Assembly: GCF_001435445.1 (NCBI RefSeq)
Contig: NZ_AZDH01000006.1
Location: 62,001 to 126,000 of the forward strand
Direction: 5' to 3'
Length of the DNA: 64,000 bases
Source of the DNA: Companilactobacillus kimchii DSM 13961 = JCM 10707
GTDB lineage: Bacteria > Bacillota > Bacilli > Lactobacillales > Lactobacillaceae
Shown: piece after piece, positions 17,172-26,229 of the stretch
Layout of the letters: each line of letters begins with the position of its first letter
How positions within the stretch are numbered: the stretch's first letter is position 1
Notes under the pieces: generated by a model
Seen by the model: only the letters and a program-made list of their open reading frames with translations
The model's database searches: none
Told to the model about the DNA's origin: nothing
Made by a program: the position numbers and the translations under genes

Positions 17172-19561
17172 TTTTTCACCTGATTTTTCCTAATTGTTTC
17201 TAACTGTTCTTCGGTAATTAAGACCTTTCTTGGCTTACTACCCTCTGAAGGTCCAACGATACCTTTATCTTCCATTTCGTCAACCATTCGAGCGGCACGA
17301 TTATAACCAATTTGGAATCTTCTTTGTAGCATTGAAACACTAGCAGACTGTTGTTTAACAATCATTTCAACTGCATCATCCCAATATTCGTCATTCGGTT
17401 TATCATCACTTGATGAACCGCCTTCGTCAACATCAGTTGGAATCATATCTTCATCATAATCAGCTGCTTGCTGACTACTTACAAAGTTAACCACATTCTC
17501 AACCTCTGATTCAGAAATATAAGCTCCCTGCAAACGAATTGGCTTACTCTTCCCAATTGGTTGGAATAACATATCACCGCGTCCTAAAAGCTTCTCAGCC
17601 CCAACAGAATCCAAAATAGTTCTTGAATCAACTCCACTGGAAACAGCAAAAGCAATACGTGATGGAATATTAGCCTTGATCAATCCCGTAATAACATCAA
17701 CAGATGGACGCTGTGTAGCGATAATAATGTGCAATCCAGCCGCACGAGCCATTTGAGCTAAACGGACAATTGCCGCTTCAACTTCATGACCAGCAACCAT
17801 CATTAAATCAGATAACTCATCGACTATAACGACGATATAAGGCAAACGTTCCATCTTATCTTCATCAGCAGCTGTTTTATTGAACTTATCGACATCTGCG
17901 TTGTATTCACCAATATTACGATGACTCGTTTCTGCAAACAGTTTATAACGGCGTTCCATTTCTTTAACAGCCTTCTGTAATGCACCAGCGGCTTTTCTAG
18001 CATCTGTTACAACAGGAATTAAAAGATGAGGAATCCCATTATAAACATTTAATTCAACCATTTTAGGATCAATTAGAATTAATTTAACTTCACTTGGTTT
18101 TGCTTTCATTAAGATACCAGTAATAATCGTATTGATAGCTACAGACTTTCCACTACCAGTTGAACCAGCAATTAATAAATGGGGCATCTTAGTAATATTA
18201 GCTTCAATAATGTTACCTGAAACTTCTTTTCCTAGTGGCACAACAAGTGGATGTGTCTTATCTTTCTGATTCTCAGTTATATCACGGAATGATACTGTCG
18301 AAATAGTCTGATTAGGTACTTCAATACCAACAAATGACTTACCAGGAATCGGAGCCTCAATACGAATGTCCTTAGCTGCAAGCGCTAAAGCCAAATCATC
18401 AGCCAAATTTACGATTTTACTTACCTTCACACCGACGGCAGGCTGAACTTCATATTTGGTAATAGTTGGTCCTAAACTAGCCTTTTTAACTTCAACATCT
18501 ACGCCGAAACTCTTAAAGGTTTTCTTTAACTTGTCCTTATTATCGTCAATCAACTTAACTTCTGCACTCTGATCAGTCTGTGGAATTTGCTTGAGCAAGT
18601 CTGGTCCTGGTAATTTATAGTCACTATCATCAGTTTCAACTGTTTTAGAGCTGATTGGATCTGGTAAATCTTTATCCTTAGTTCCATCAATTCCATAAGG
18701 TTTTGAAACGACCTCAGCTGTACTACTAGAAGTAGAATCAGCCAAATTGGGTTTCATATCTGGTACCTTAGGCATATCAATATGAAAATCAGAGTCTTCA
18801 GCCGAAGCTTCTGGCTCTTTCTTAGCAAAACTATTAACATCCTTAAATTTACTGTCATCACGTTCAACTATGGGTTCTGGTTTAACTCGTGATGCTTTTT
18901 CTTTTTCAACAGCCCTTTGATCGACGTAATCACCATACTTACCAGTAACGGCATCCTTAATTTTGACAGCTAAATGTTTAAAGTAAACCAGTACATTAGT
19001 CGTTACAACTGAAACTTGCTTCATCGTTACATTAAATAGCATCAATATTCCAATGAAGATAATCAACGCTGTTACAAAATAAGTTCCGATAGTTGAAAAC
19101 ATTGGCATGAAAAAGCTATATAAGTATGAGCCAATCATACCGCCACCAACTGAATTATCGACTGATACTTGTGTCATATCAGCTGCCAACATATTCCAAG
19201 TCACTAAATTATAATTATGATATAACGACATACTGGAAAAAAATATACCATGTAAAATAATCAGTGAACCTAAATATACAAACAATAAACCAAAATTCCT
19301 CTTGGGTGTCATGATGGGAATTCTTCCCGTTGCTATAACGAACGCCGCAACAAAAATACTGATAATTAATAAGACCGGATAACTGTCTCCTACTAACATT
19401 CGATAAAGGTTATCAAACGTCTTACCGACAATTCCAAATTTAAACAAACCTAAAATTGACAATATTATCCAGACCAAACTAACTAACGATCTAATTAGCC
19501 GTGAATTGTTTGTAGTTGTTTTTCTCTTTCTAGGCTTTGAAGTTGCCTTTTTTCTTGCCAT
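17168..19561 (-). CDS. ftsK: DNA translocase FtsK/SpoIIIE
   Basis: Septal motor that pumps chromosome DNA during division. Four transmembrane helices fall at about residues 24-175. An acidic variable linker (about 200-330) leads to the FtsK alpha/beta motor with Walker A IAGSTGSGKSVAINTI (about 467) and Walker B PYIVVIVDELSDLMMV (about 577). The gamma winged-helix domain at the C-terminus (QQSASVSMLQRRFQIGYNRAARMVDEMEDKGIVGPSEGSKPRKVL) recognises KOPS/SRS-type sequences. 797 residues, intact. First gene of the row that runs through yfmF to rny. Confidence 0.97.
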   Translation of the reverse strand: MARKKATSKPRKRKTTTNNSRLIRSLVSLVWIILSILGLFKFGIVGKTFDNLYRMLVGDSYPVLLIISIFVAAFVIATGRIPIMTPKRNFGLLFVYLGSLIILHGIFFSSMSLYHNYNLVTWNMLAADMTQVSVDNSVGGGMIGSYLYSFFMPMFSTIGTYFVTALIIFIGILMLFNVTMKQVSVVTTNVLVYFKHLAVKIKDAVTGKYGDYVDQRAVEKEKASRVKPEPIVERDDSKFKDVNSFAKKEPEASAEDSDFHIDMPKVPDMKPNLADSTSSSTAEVVSKPYGIDGTKDKDLPDPISSKTVETDDSDYKLPGPDLLKQIPQTDQSAEVKLIDDNKDKLKKTFKSFGVDVEVKKASLGPTITKYEVQPAVGVKVSKIVNLADDLALALAAKDIRIEAPIPGKSFVGIEVPNQTISTVSFRDITENQKDKTHPLVVPLGKEVSGNIIEANITKMPHLLIAGSTGSGKSVAINTIITGILMKAKPSEVKLILIDPKMVELNVYNGIPHLLIPVVTDARKAAGALQKAVKEMERRYKLFAETSHRNIGEYNADVDKFNKTAADEDKMERLPYIVVIVDELSDLMMVAGHEVEAAIVRLAQMARAAGLHIIIATQRPSVDVITGLIKANIPSRIAFAVSSGVDSRTILDSVGAEKLLGRGDMLFQPIGKSKPIRLQGAYISESEVENVVNFVSSQQAADYDEDMIPTDVDEGGSSSDDKPNDEYWDDAVEMIVKQQSASVSMLQRRFQIGYNRAARMVDEMEDKGIVGPSEGSKPRKVLITEEQLETIRKNQVKN

Positions 19562-19620
19562 AAATACCTCACACGATTCTATAAATAATCAATTAAAATT
19601 ATACCTGTTTTGATACTCAA

Positions 19621-19648
19621 AAAAAACAGCCCGCTTGGACTGTTTTTT
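19621..19648 (-). terminator. Intrinsic terminator of the DUF1149 gene
   Basis: Minus-strand ACAGTCC-AAGC-GGGCTGT followed by eight T residues, touching the stop codon. Confidence 0.85.
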
Positions 19649-20093
19649 ATTTATCAGACTCTTTATTCTTTAAATCTTTTAATGCTTGATTAGGTTCAAT
19701 TTCGATATCCTTGTTAAAGTTCAAGGAGAAACCACGATTCAGTGAAACGCTTGTTACTTGATAAGTCAATGTTTCAATATATTCAACTACTGGACGTGAT
19801 AATTGTTGAACATCCTTAGCTTCCAAATCTTGAATTTCACCGTGGAAACCAATTGGTTGAACAACTTGACCAATCAAACCGGATACTTTAAATGGTGCAT
19901 TTTCCGGATGAATTTCAAACGGTACGACTACTTGTAAAATTTTACCTTCATCTTCATTTAATGGCTCACCATTTTCATCTTTAAACTCCGGATGTTCAAT
20001 GTTGATGTTTAACTCCGTCTTCACATCCGCACTGGGTGACTCCACATCATAATGAAATGATTGAACGTTAACTTCGCCTTTATTTACCTTCAT
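19647..20093 (-). CDS. DUF1149 family protein
   Basis: 148-residue soluble protein of a family confined mostly to Lactobacillales. It begins with a basic stretch (MKVNKGEVNVQSFHYDV) and has alternating beta-strand patterns (VKTELNINIEHPEF, GKILQVVVPFEIHPENAPFKVSGLIGQVVQ). The family has been compared with the SecB fold, and the predicted strand order would allow that, but I cannot prove it. Function unknown. It has its own terminator and lies downstream of trmL. Confidence 0.75.
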   Translation of the reverse strand: MKVNKGEVNVQSFHYDVESPSADVKTELNINIEHPEFKDENGEPLNEDEGKILQVVVPFEIHPENAPFKVSGLIGQVVQPIGFHGEIQDLEAKDVQQLSRPVVEYIETLTYQVTSVSLNRGFSLNFNKDIEIEPNQALKDLKNKESDK

Positions 20094-20146
20094 ATTAATT
20101 TACCCCTTGTATTCAAAATAGTAATGAGTTCCTTAATAACTTTTTT

Positions 20147-20656
20147 TTAGTCCAATTTATCATTTTCGTAATGATGACTTAATTCTAATCCCGCAAAACG
20201 TTGTTGACGAACGGCTTCATAAATTACCAAAGCAGCACTATTTGATAAATTAAGTGCTCTAATGTTGTCGCTCATTGGTATTCTTAAGCATTTTTCAGGG
20301 TTACGACGCATGAAATCTTCTGGAAGACCAGTTGTTTCTTTACCAAACAAGAAATAATGATCTTTTGAAGTATCAGAGAAATCTTGATCACTATAAACTT
20401 TATCTGAAAACTTCGTAATCAAGTATAAATACTTATCATCAGGAATGGAATCTAAAAAGTCATTCAAATTGTCATGATAAGTAATATCAACTTTATCCCA
20501 ATAATCTAACCCAGCACGTTTCATATGTGCATCATCTGTACTAAATCCTAGTGGACGAATTAAATGTAACTTAGTGTTAGTACCAGCACAAGTTCTAGCA
20601 ATGTTACCAGTATTAGCTGGCATTAGTGGTTCATATAAAGCAATGTGATTAGTCAT
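20147..20656 (-). CDS. trmL: tRNA (cytidine(34)-2'-O)-methyltransferase, SPOUT family
   Basis: Methylates the wobble ribose in leucine tRNAs. Start motif [36 protein letters not shown], middle [18 protein letters not shown], and the trefoil-knot SAM site [30 protein letters not shown] (about residues 124-152). 169 residues is the usual size. Older annotation calls this group rRNA methylase/CspR. A structured leader with promoter and terminator sits right before its RBS. Confidence 0.92.
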   Translation of the reverse strand: MTNHIALYEPLMPANTGNIARTCAGTNTKLHLIRPLGFSTDDAHMKRAGLDYWDKVDITYHDNLNDFLDSIPDDKYLYLITKFSDKVYSDQDFSDTSKDHYFLFGKETTGLPEDFMRRNPEKCLRIPMSDNIRALNLSNSAALVIYEAVRQQRFAGLELSHHYENDKLD

Positions 20657-20678
20657 TTATTTTTTCTCCTTCTTTAAA

Positions 20679-20793
20679 CAAAAAAGCGCATACCCTCGGT
20701 GAACACCACAGCAAGGACATGCGCTAGTAAAGCCTTATGTTTACTTGCTTTTGTCAAAATCTCTTCTGAGAAAAACAAATAACCGCAAACTCA
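20679..20793 (-). ncRNA. Structured leader RNA upstream of trmL, ending in an intrinsic terminator
   Basis: A consensus promoter (20800-20828) would start a transcript near 20793. The RNA contains a hairpin AGTAAA/TTTACT (20726-20745), then a strong GC stem with arms 20686-20695 and 20715-20724 (GCGCAT...ATGCGC) enclosing GGTGTTCACC, followed by TTTTTT (20679-20685). The trmL RBS AAGGAG comes just after. This is the layout of a transcription-attenuating leader, or of a small RNA whose terminator serves as a gate for trmL. The 23S-methyl motif of Lactobacillales, found before genes annotated as rRNA methyltransferases, is one possible identity that I cannot verify. Confidence 0.6.
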
Positions 20794-20799
20794 TAGTGT

Positions 20800-20828
20800 A
20801 TTATATACGACATGTACGGTCTAGACAA
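20800..20828 (-). promoter_or_regulatory. Promoter of the trmL leader
   Basis: -35 TTGTCT (20823-20828), spacer of 17 bp, -10 TATAAT (20800-20805) on the minus strand. Confidence 0.8.
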
Positions 20829-20840
20829 CAGAAAAATGAA

Positions 20841-22055
20841 TTATTTGTGATTTTCTTGAGATTTTTTTTCATTATCTGTACTTGTTTCCGGCTCTGTATC
20901 CAAATTTTCAATATCTTCATCGTCATACCAACTAGAATTACGTTTAAACCAATTGAAGAATCGTGTAAAGATAATTTTTAAAATGGCAAAGATTGGAATC
21001 CCAGCAACCATACCGACTAAGCCGTACATCCCTGCTGAAACTAGCAAGACCAAAATAGTTGTAACTGGATGCATCTGCATTTTATTACCAACAATTATTG
21101 GAGAGATTACACGTGTTTCAACTGTCTGTTCAACAACAAAGACGATTAAAACTTTTAATACCATCGATGGTGCAATAAAGGCTGCAATAACTAGTGAAGG
21201 CACTAAGGCCAAAGTGGAACCGATATAAGGAATTAAATTCAATATTCCGGCTACAATACCTAAAACTAAAGCATATCTTTGACCAATAATTAGGTAGCCG
21301 ACAAAGAACATCACAGCAACCCAAAATGCCACAGTCAATTGACCAGTTATATAAGAACTTAATGACTGACTGATTTCAGAAAGCATATCACCCACTGACT
21401 TTTTAATACGATTAGGCATCACTTTAACAATCGATTCTTTAAATTTACGGTCATCTTTTAGCATAAAGAACAAAATAAATGGTGCCGTCATAATGATAAC
21501 GACTACGTTAGTCAAAACACTAACAGCAGAACTAATATTATTGACTGTTTGTGGTAGAATCTGGTCCATTGATTTTTCAAAACTCTTTGTGATACTAGCA
21601 TTCGTTTGTACTAAGCGTTCACGCACCATATGTAACTTGGGATCAGAAAACATATTTTGCAAACTCTTATTCAAGGAATTCCAATATTGTGGCCAATTTT
21701 TAACCAACGAATCAATCTGATCTTGAACAAATGGGATCAAGGACATAACGCCCCAAATTAATAGTGCCAAAATAATAATAAAAACAAATGTGATTGAGAT
21801 GATTCGATTAACATGAAATTTGTTTTCCAGAACATTGATCAATGGATTAATCAAATAATATAATACCAAAGCCAAGATAACTGGTGGCATAGTTATTCCT
21901 AAAATCTGATTAAGTGGATCAAAAACAAATTTTATTTTTGAAAAAAGATAAATTATCAAAAATACTAAGAAAACATTAATCAAAATCACCGTCAATTGGT
22001 TATTCAAGAACCATTGGTAAAACCAACTTTTTCTTTTTTCCGGCGTTTCTTTCAT
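20841..22055 (-). CDS. AI-2E family transporter (PerM/YtvI type)
   Basis: 404-residue membrane protein with about eight hydrophobic helices (LTVILINVFLVFLIIYLFS; ITMPPVILALVLYYLINPLI; IISITFVFIIILALLIWGVM; then VVVIIMTAPFILFFML and further). Family signatures are NLIPYIGSTLALVPSLVIA (about residue 272) and ISPIIVGNKMQMHPVTTILVLLVSAGMYGLVGMVAGIP (about 317-355). The C-terminal tail is hydrophilic. Members are export-type permeases of varied substrate; the family name comes from one autoinducer-2 exporter and should not be read as the substrate here. Confidence 0.87.
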   Translation of the reverse strand: MKETPEKRKSWFYQWFLNNQLTVILINVFLVFLIIYLFSKIKFVFDPLNQILGITMPPVILALVLYYLINPLINVLENKFHVNRIISITFVFIIILALLIWGVMSLIPFVQDQIDSLVKNWPQYWNSLNKSLQNMFSDPKLHMVRERLVQTNASITKSFEKSMDQILPQTVNNISSAVSVLTNVVVIIMTAPFILFFMLKDDRKFKESIVKVMPNRIKKSVGDMLSEISQSLSSYITGQLTVAFWVAVMFFVGYLIIGQRYALVLGIVAGILNLIPYIGSTLALVPSLVIAAFIAPSMVLKVLIVFVVEQTVETRVISPIIVGNKMQMHPVTTILVLLVSAGMYGLVGMVAGIPIFAILKIIFTRFFNWFKRNSSWYDDEDIENLDTEPETSTDNEKKSQENHK

Positions 22056-22123
22056 AAAGTACTCCCCAAAAATTTTCTATTAAGAATATACTATATACTA
22101 TACAATGTTTGGAGGTTTTTGTA

Positions 22124-23143
22124 ATGTTTGAAAAGGTTCTCTTTAGTGGTTACACAAAAAAAGCTGGTAAAGGTGTTTATTCAGCTGAATTCAATTCCGA
22201 TAATGGTGAATTATCCACACCTAAAGTCCTAGTTGAATTAAACGGTCCTACATATATTGATGTAACAAATAATTTAAAGTTGATTGCTTTAGCTAAAAAA
22301 GGCGATCGTGGTGGTATCGTCGTTTATGATATCAAGGATGACGAACCAAAATTGTTGGATGAAGATTTCTCGGAAGAAACTTCACCATCATATGTTAAAT
22401 TCGATGCTAGCCGTAATTTGATTTTTAGTGCTTATTTCCATTTGAGCAAAGTTAAGATTGACCATTTAACTGAAGACGGCAAGATTGAGCACTATTCTGA
22501 GGTTAAATTTGAAGGTCATGGTCCTCGTGTTGAACAAGATCAATCTAAGCCCCACTTCAGCAGCCTTACACCAGATGGTAAACTAATTATTTGTGATTAC
22601 GGTGCTGATCGTATTTACATTTACGATATATCTGATGCTAAGAATCCTAAATTGATGAATAACTATATTGCACCTGCTGGATATGCACCAAGACATTTAG
22701 TCTTCAATCCAACAAAGCCATATGTTTACGTTGCCTGTGAATTATCATCTAAGGTTTTAGTCATGGAATATAATGCTGAAACAGCTGGATTAACATTGGT
22801 TGATGAAGTTGAAGCTGCTAAAGATGAACAAAAGAACACTACTGCAGCTATCCGTATCACAAAGGACGGTAAGTTCCTTTACGCCTCAACTCGTGGAGCT
22901 GATACAATTGCTCTCTTCGGCGTTAACGAAAAAGGTGACCGTCTCAAGAAGATCAATACTACCTCATCAGATGGCAAAGGCCCTCGTGACTTTGATTTAG
23001 ATCCTTCTGAAAAGTACTTGATTGCAGCCAACCAAGATTCAGATAACATCACTATCTTTAAGAGAAATATGAAAAAAGGAATTTTGACCAGTTTGGAAAA
23101 TAATATTTCCATTCCTGAGTGTGTATGTGTACACTTTATTTAG
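22124..23143 (+). CDS. Lactonase family protein (6-phosphogluconolactonase-like beta-propeller)
   Basis: 339-residue seven-bladed propeller of the Pgl/YbhE lactonase family, expected to hydrolyse 6-phosphogluconolactone in the pentose phosphate branch. The typical repeats read LTPDGKLIICDYGADRIYIYDI, HLVFNPTKPYVYVACELSSKVLVM, IRITKDGKFLYASTRGADTIALF and DFDLDPSEKYLIAANQDSDNITIFK. ATG at 22124 is preceded by GGAGG at 22111-22115. An in-frame TTG overlapping the SD is rejected. It lies 33 nt upstream of uppP on the same strand, so the two may be co-transcribed. Confidence 0.85.
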   Translation: MFEKVLFSGYTKKAGKGVYSAEFNSDNGELSTPKVLVELNGPTYIDVTNNLKLIALAKKGDRGGIVVYDIKDDEPKLLDEDFSEETSPSYVKFDASRNLIFSAYFHLSKVKIDHLTEDGKIEHYSEVKFEGHGPRVEQDQSKPHFSSLTPDGKLIICDYGADRIYIYDISDAKNPKLMNNYIAPAGYAPRHLVFNPTKPYVYVACELSSKVLVMEYNAETAGLTLVDEVEAAKDEQKNTTAAIRITKDGKFLYASTRGADTIALFGVNEKGDRLKKINTTSSDGKGPRDFDLDPSEKYLIAANQDSDNITIFKRNMKKGILTSLENNISIPECVCVHFI

Positions 23144-23176
23144 TTCCAAATTTAGTCAGGAGAATAATTAATTATT

Positions 23177-24016
23177 ATGTTCATTGAAATCATTAAAACC
23201 ATTATCCTTGGTATTATCGAAGGTTTCACTGAATTCCTACCTATCAGTTCAACTGGACATTTGTATTTGGCTGATGAATTCGTTAAATTAAACGAACCCA
23301 CAGCTTTTATCAACATGTTCATGGTAGTTATTCAGTTTGGGGCGATCTTAGCCGTTATCCTCATCTACTTTCACAAATTGAATCCTTTCTCACCTAAGAA
23401 AAACAATGTAGAAAAGAAACAAACGTGGAGTATTTGGTTTAAAGTTATTGTTGCTATCTTACCTTCCGTAATTATCGGACTTCCATTAAACGACTGGATG
23501 GATAAACATCTTACTAGTTGGCAAGTAATTTCAGCCACACTACTAATTTATGGTATTTTATTCATCGTCGTTGAAAATTGGCTCAAGAATAAAGATCCTC
23601 AAACAGCTGATCTGGACAGTCTTTCATACAAAACTGCCTTTCAAATTGGACTTTTCCAAGTCCTTTCACTAGTCCCTGGTACATCACGTTCCGGTGCAAC
23701 TATTTTAGGTGGTATGACAGTTGGTACATCTAGATTCGTAGCTACTGAATTCTCTTTCTTCTTAGCTATTCCAACAATGTTTGGTGCTAGTCTTTTGAAA
23801 ATATTTAAGTATTTCAAACATGGTAATACCTTTACTGGTGATCAAACGATAATTCTTCTTGTTGGTACTTTGGTATCATTTATCGTTGCTTATGCTTCAA
23901 TCAAATTCTTACTTGATTACATTAAACGTAATGACTTCAAGGCTTTTGGTTGGTACAGAATCATCTTAGCTATTATCGTAATTGCTTACTTTGGTTCTAA
24001 AGCATTGATGGCTTAA
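23177..24016 (+). CDS. uppP: Undecaprenyl-diphosphatase
   Basis: Membrane phosphatase that recycles the wall lipid carrier and gives low-level bacitracin tolerance. The two BacA signature regions are clear: [19 protein letters not shown] (about residues 11-29) and [20 protein letters not shown] (about 161-180). About eight transmembrane helices, 279 residues. It is terminated by the hairpin at 24031-24071. Confidence 0.96.
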   Translation: MFIEIIKTIILGIIEGFTEFLPISSTGHLYLADEFVKLNEPTAFINMFMVVIQFGAILAVILIYFHKLNPFSPKKNNVEKKQTWSIWFKVIVAILPSVIIGLPLNDWMDKHLTSWQVISATLLIYGILFIVVENWLKNKDPQTADLDSLSYKTAFQIGLFQVLSLVPGTSRSGATILGGMTVGTSRFVATEFSFFLAIPTMFGASLLKIFKYFKHGNTFTGDQTIILLVGTLVSFIVAYASIKFLLDYIKRNDFKAFGWYRIILAIIVIAYFGSKALMA

Positions 24017-24030
24017 TTTCATATGCTAGT

Positions 24031-24071
24031 TAAATCTCGATCGATTGTATTATAATTGGTCGGGATTTTAT
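24031..24071 (+). terminator. Terminator of uppP
   Basis: Plus-strand imperfect stem AAATCTCGATC/GGTCGGGATTT followed by TTATTTTT. Confidence 0.7.
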
Positions 24072-24097
24072 TTTTAATAAAACAAATATAAGAGGGG

Positions 24098-24751
24098 TTG
24101 ATTATTATTTTTAAAGAAGTTGCTGTTGAAAACTTTACTAATATTCCTACTGCTGTATTAAAAGGTGCTAATAGAATCGAGTTAAACGACAATCTTGCCG
24201 TTGGTGGTACTACTCCTAGCTTAGGGGTTCTTCAAGAAAGCACAAAATATCTACAGGAAAAATCTATTCCCGTTGTTGAAATGATTCGTCCTCGTGGTGG
24301 AAATTTTGTTTACAACGATTTAGAGATCAAAATGATGGAAGCTGACCTCTTTCAGGCTCAAAAGTTGGGTGTTGATGGAGTTGCTTTCGGTGCATTGACT
24401 ACCAATGGTGATTTAGATGAAGATGCAATGGAACAATTAATTGCTGCTTCATCCGGTATGCAAATTGTTTTCCATATGGCCTTCGATGCCTTAGCTGAAG
24501 ATAATAAGAAATCTGCTATTGATTGGTTAGTTGATCACGATGTTGATCGTATTCTTACTCACGGCGGCCCATTAACTACTCCTATTGATCAAACAGTGGG
24601 TAAAATCAAAGAATATGTTGATTATGCTGCGGGTAGAATTACTATCCTGCCTGGTGGTGGTGTTAATTATCAAAACTGCGACACTATTGCTGAAAAGTTA
24701 GGTGTCAAAGAAGTCCACGGTACTAAAGTTATCGATGGTATTAATAAATAG
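24098..24751 (+). CDS. cutC: CutC family copper homeostasis protein
   Basis: TIM-barrel protein with the family signatures ANRIELNDNLAVGGTTPSLGVL (about residues 23-44), IRPRGGNFVYNDLEIKMM (about 65), LGVDGVAFGALT and RILTHGGP (about 151). A role in copper handling is inferred from the family and is still debated. The start is odd: TTG at 24098 directly abuts the SD-like AGAGGGG (24091-24097), leaving no spacer. In-frame ATT codons at 24104 and 24107 have better spacing. 217 residues if TTG is used. Copper genes copYB lie far away in this window. Confidence 0.87.
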   Translation: MIIIFKEVAVENFTNIPTAVLKGANRIELNDNLAVGGTTPSLGVLQESTKYLQEKSIPVVEMIRPRGGNFVYNDLEIKMMEADLFQAQKLGVDGVAFGALTTNGDLDEDAMEQLIAASSGMQIVFHMAFDALAEDNKKSAIDWLVDHDVDRILTHGGPLTTPIDQTVGKIKEYVDYAAGRITILPGGGVNYQNCDTIAEKLGVKEVHGTKVIDGINK

Positions 24752-24756
24752 CTACT

Positions 24757-24812
24757 AAAAAAAGCTCAGTGTAACAATCATCCTTGATGGTCGTTATACT
24801 GAGCTTTTTTAG
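24757..24812. terminator. Bidirectional terminator between cutC and mgtE
   Basis: Long inverted repeat (AAAAAAAGCTCAGTGTAAC ... GTTATACTGAGCTTTTTT) between convergent genes. Confidence 0.85.
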
Positions 24813-24855
24813 TAATCTTTTATAAATGGAAACTAATTCCTATATTCTACTTTTT

Positions 24856-26229
24856 TCAAGCCTTAACGAAATATTGCATAAATACACCAGCGATACTGAA
24901 GTAAATCAAGACACTAGTCAGATCACTTAATGTTGAAATAAATGGTCCACTGGCCACAGCAGGATCAAATCCAAAACTAGACATTAACATTGGAATTAAA
25001 CTACCAGCTAAGTTAGCCACCGTTATAGCGGCACACATAGCTAAACCAATAACCATACCTAAAACAAAGTTATGTTTCCAAATACCAACTAATAGAAAGA
25101 CCGACACACCAGTAACTAGTCCAGTTACAAAACCAGTAATCAATTCCTTACCTATCAGCTTTAAAAATTCGTGACGATTAATTTCTTCAACTGCTAGACG
25201 CCTAACAGCCACAGCCAAACTTTGTGTACCCGCATTACCAGCTGTACCTGTAATCGTAGAAATAAAAACCGCTAAAATACTAGCTTCAGCTAAAAGACTT
25301 TCATAATGATTAATTAAAGTAGCTGTAATCATACTCAGTAATAACAAAGTTATCAACCAAGGCAATCGTTTTGAAGCTGCCTTGAATGGACCGTCATTAT
25401 TGGCCTCATCCATACTAACACCGGCCAAACCAGAATAGTCTTGTTGAGCTTCATCATCAATAACTTCAATAACATCATCAACCGTAACGATACCGACCAT
25501 TTTATTTGAATGATCGACTACTGGAACAGCTAAAAACTCATAATCTCTGAAGACTTGGGCTACTTCCGCTTGCTCAGCATCTACATTCACCGTTATAACG
25601 TCACTATTCATATGATCGCCTAAAGTGGCATTATCGTCTAACATAATCAAATCACGTAACGACATTACTCCAACTAAATCATTATGATTGTCTAATATAT
25701 ACAGATAATAAATTGTTTCTGCAGTTTCAGCAAATTGTTTCAAGGCCTTAATAGCTACTGATGCTGTCTCTTCCTCGTGAAACTGAACATAGTCGGTAGT
25801 CATAATACCACCAGCTGTTTCTGTATCATAATGTAATAATCCTCTTAGATTATTAGCATCATTTTTAGGCATTTGCTCCAAGAAACGGTCAACATCAACT
25901 TTATCTAAATGTTCCAAAACATCGGCAGCATTATCGTCATACATGTCGTTCAACATTTTAGAAGCATAATCCAAGTCCATTTCCTTCAATAATTCAGGAA
26001 TTGCTGGATTATCATCTTCAATGGTATCGAACATATCACCCATTTCATCCGGTTCCAAGATGGAATAAAGCGTAACTCGTTCTTCTTTATTTAAAGTGAG
26101 ATAGAACGTACTTTGATCGTAAAAATGCATATCAAGATAGGTTTTTCGAAACCTTTTCTTGTCATCACTATCGAGGTACCGTTTTAACTGTTCAAATTTT
26201 TCTTGCAGTCTCTTTTCATTTTCATCCAT
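24856..26229 (-). CDS. mgtE: Magnesium transporter MgtE
   Basis: Mg2+ channel/transporter. N-terminal MgtE_N superhelix (residues about 30-130), two CBS domains (about 135-255: TETAGGIMTTDYVQF ... VVDHSNKMVGIVTVDDVIEVIDDEA), the connecting plug helix, and five transmembrane helices with the pore signature AGNAGTQSLAVAVRRLA (about 335) and the SFGFDPAVASGPFISTLSDLTSV motif near the C-terminus. ATG at 26229 is chosen (RBS GGGGTGAGAG); it overlaps the end of the pseudouridine synthase gene by 8 nt. No M-box leader is seen. Confidence 0.94.
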   Translation of the reverse strand: MDENEKRLQEKFEQLKRYLDSDDKKRFRKTYLDMHFYDQSTFYLTLNKEERVTLYSILEPDEMGDMFDTIEDDNPAIPELLKEMDLDYASKMLNDMYDDNAADVLEHLDKVDVDRFLEQMPKNDANNLRGLLHYDTETAGGIMTTDYVQFHEEETASVAIKALKQFAETAETIYYLYILDNHNDLVGVMSLRDLIMLDDNATLGDHMNSDVITVNVDAEQAEVAQVFRDYEFLAVPVVDHSNKMVGIVTVDDVIEVIDDEAQQDYSGLAGVSMDEANNDGPFKAASKRLPWLITLLLLSMITATLINHYESLLAEASILAVFISTITGTAGNAGTQSLAVAVRRLAVEEINRHEFLKLIGKELITGFVTGLVTGVSVFLLVGIWKHNFVLGMVIGLAMCAAITVANLAGSLIPMLMSSFGFDPAVASGPFISTLSDLTSVLIYFSIAGVFMQYFVKA

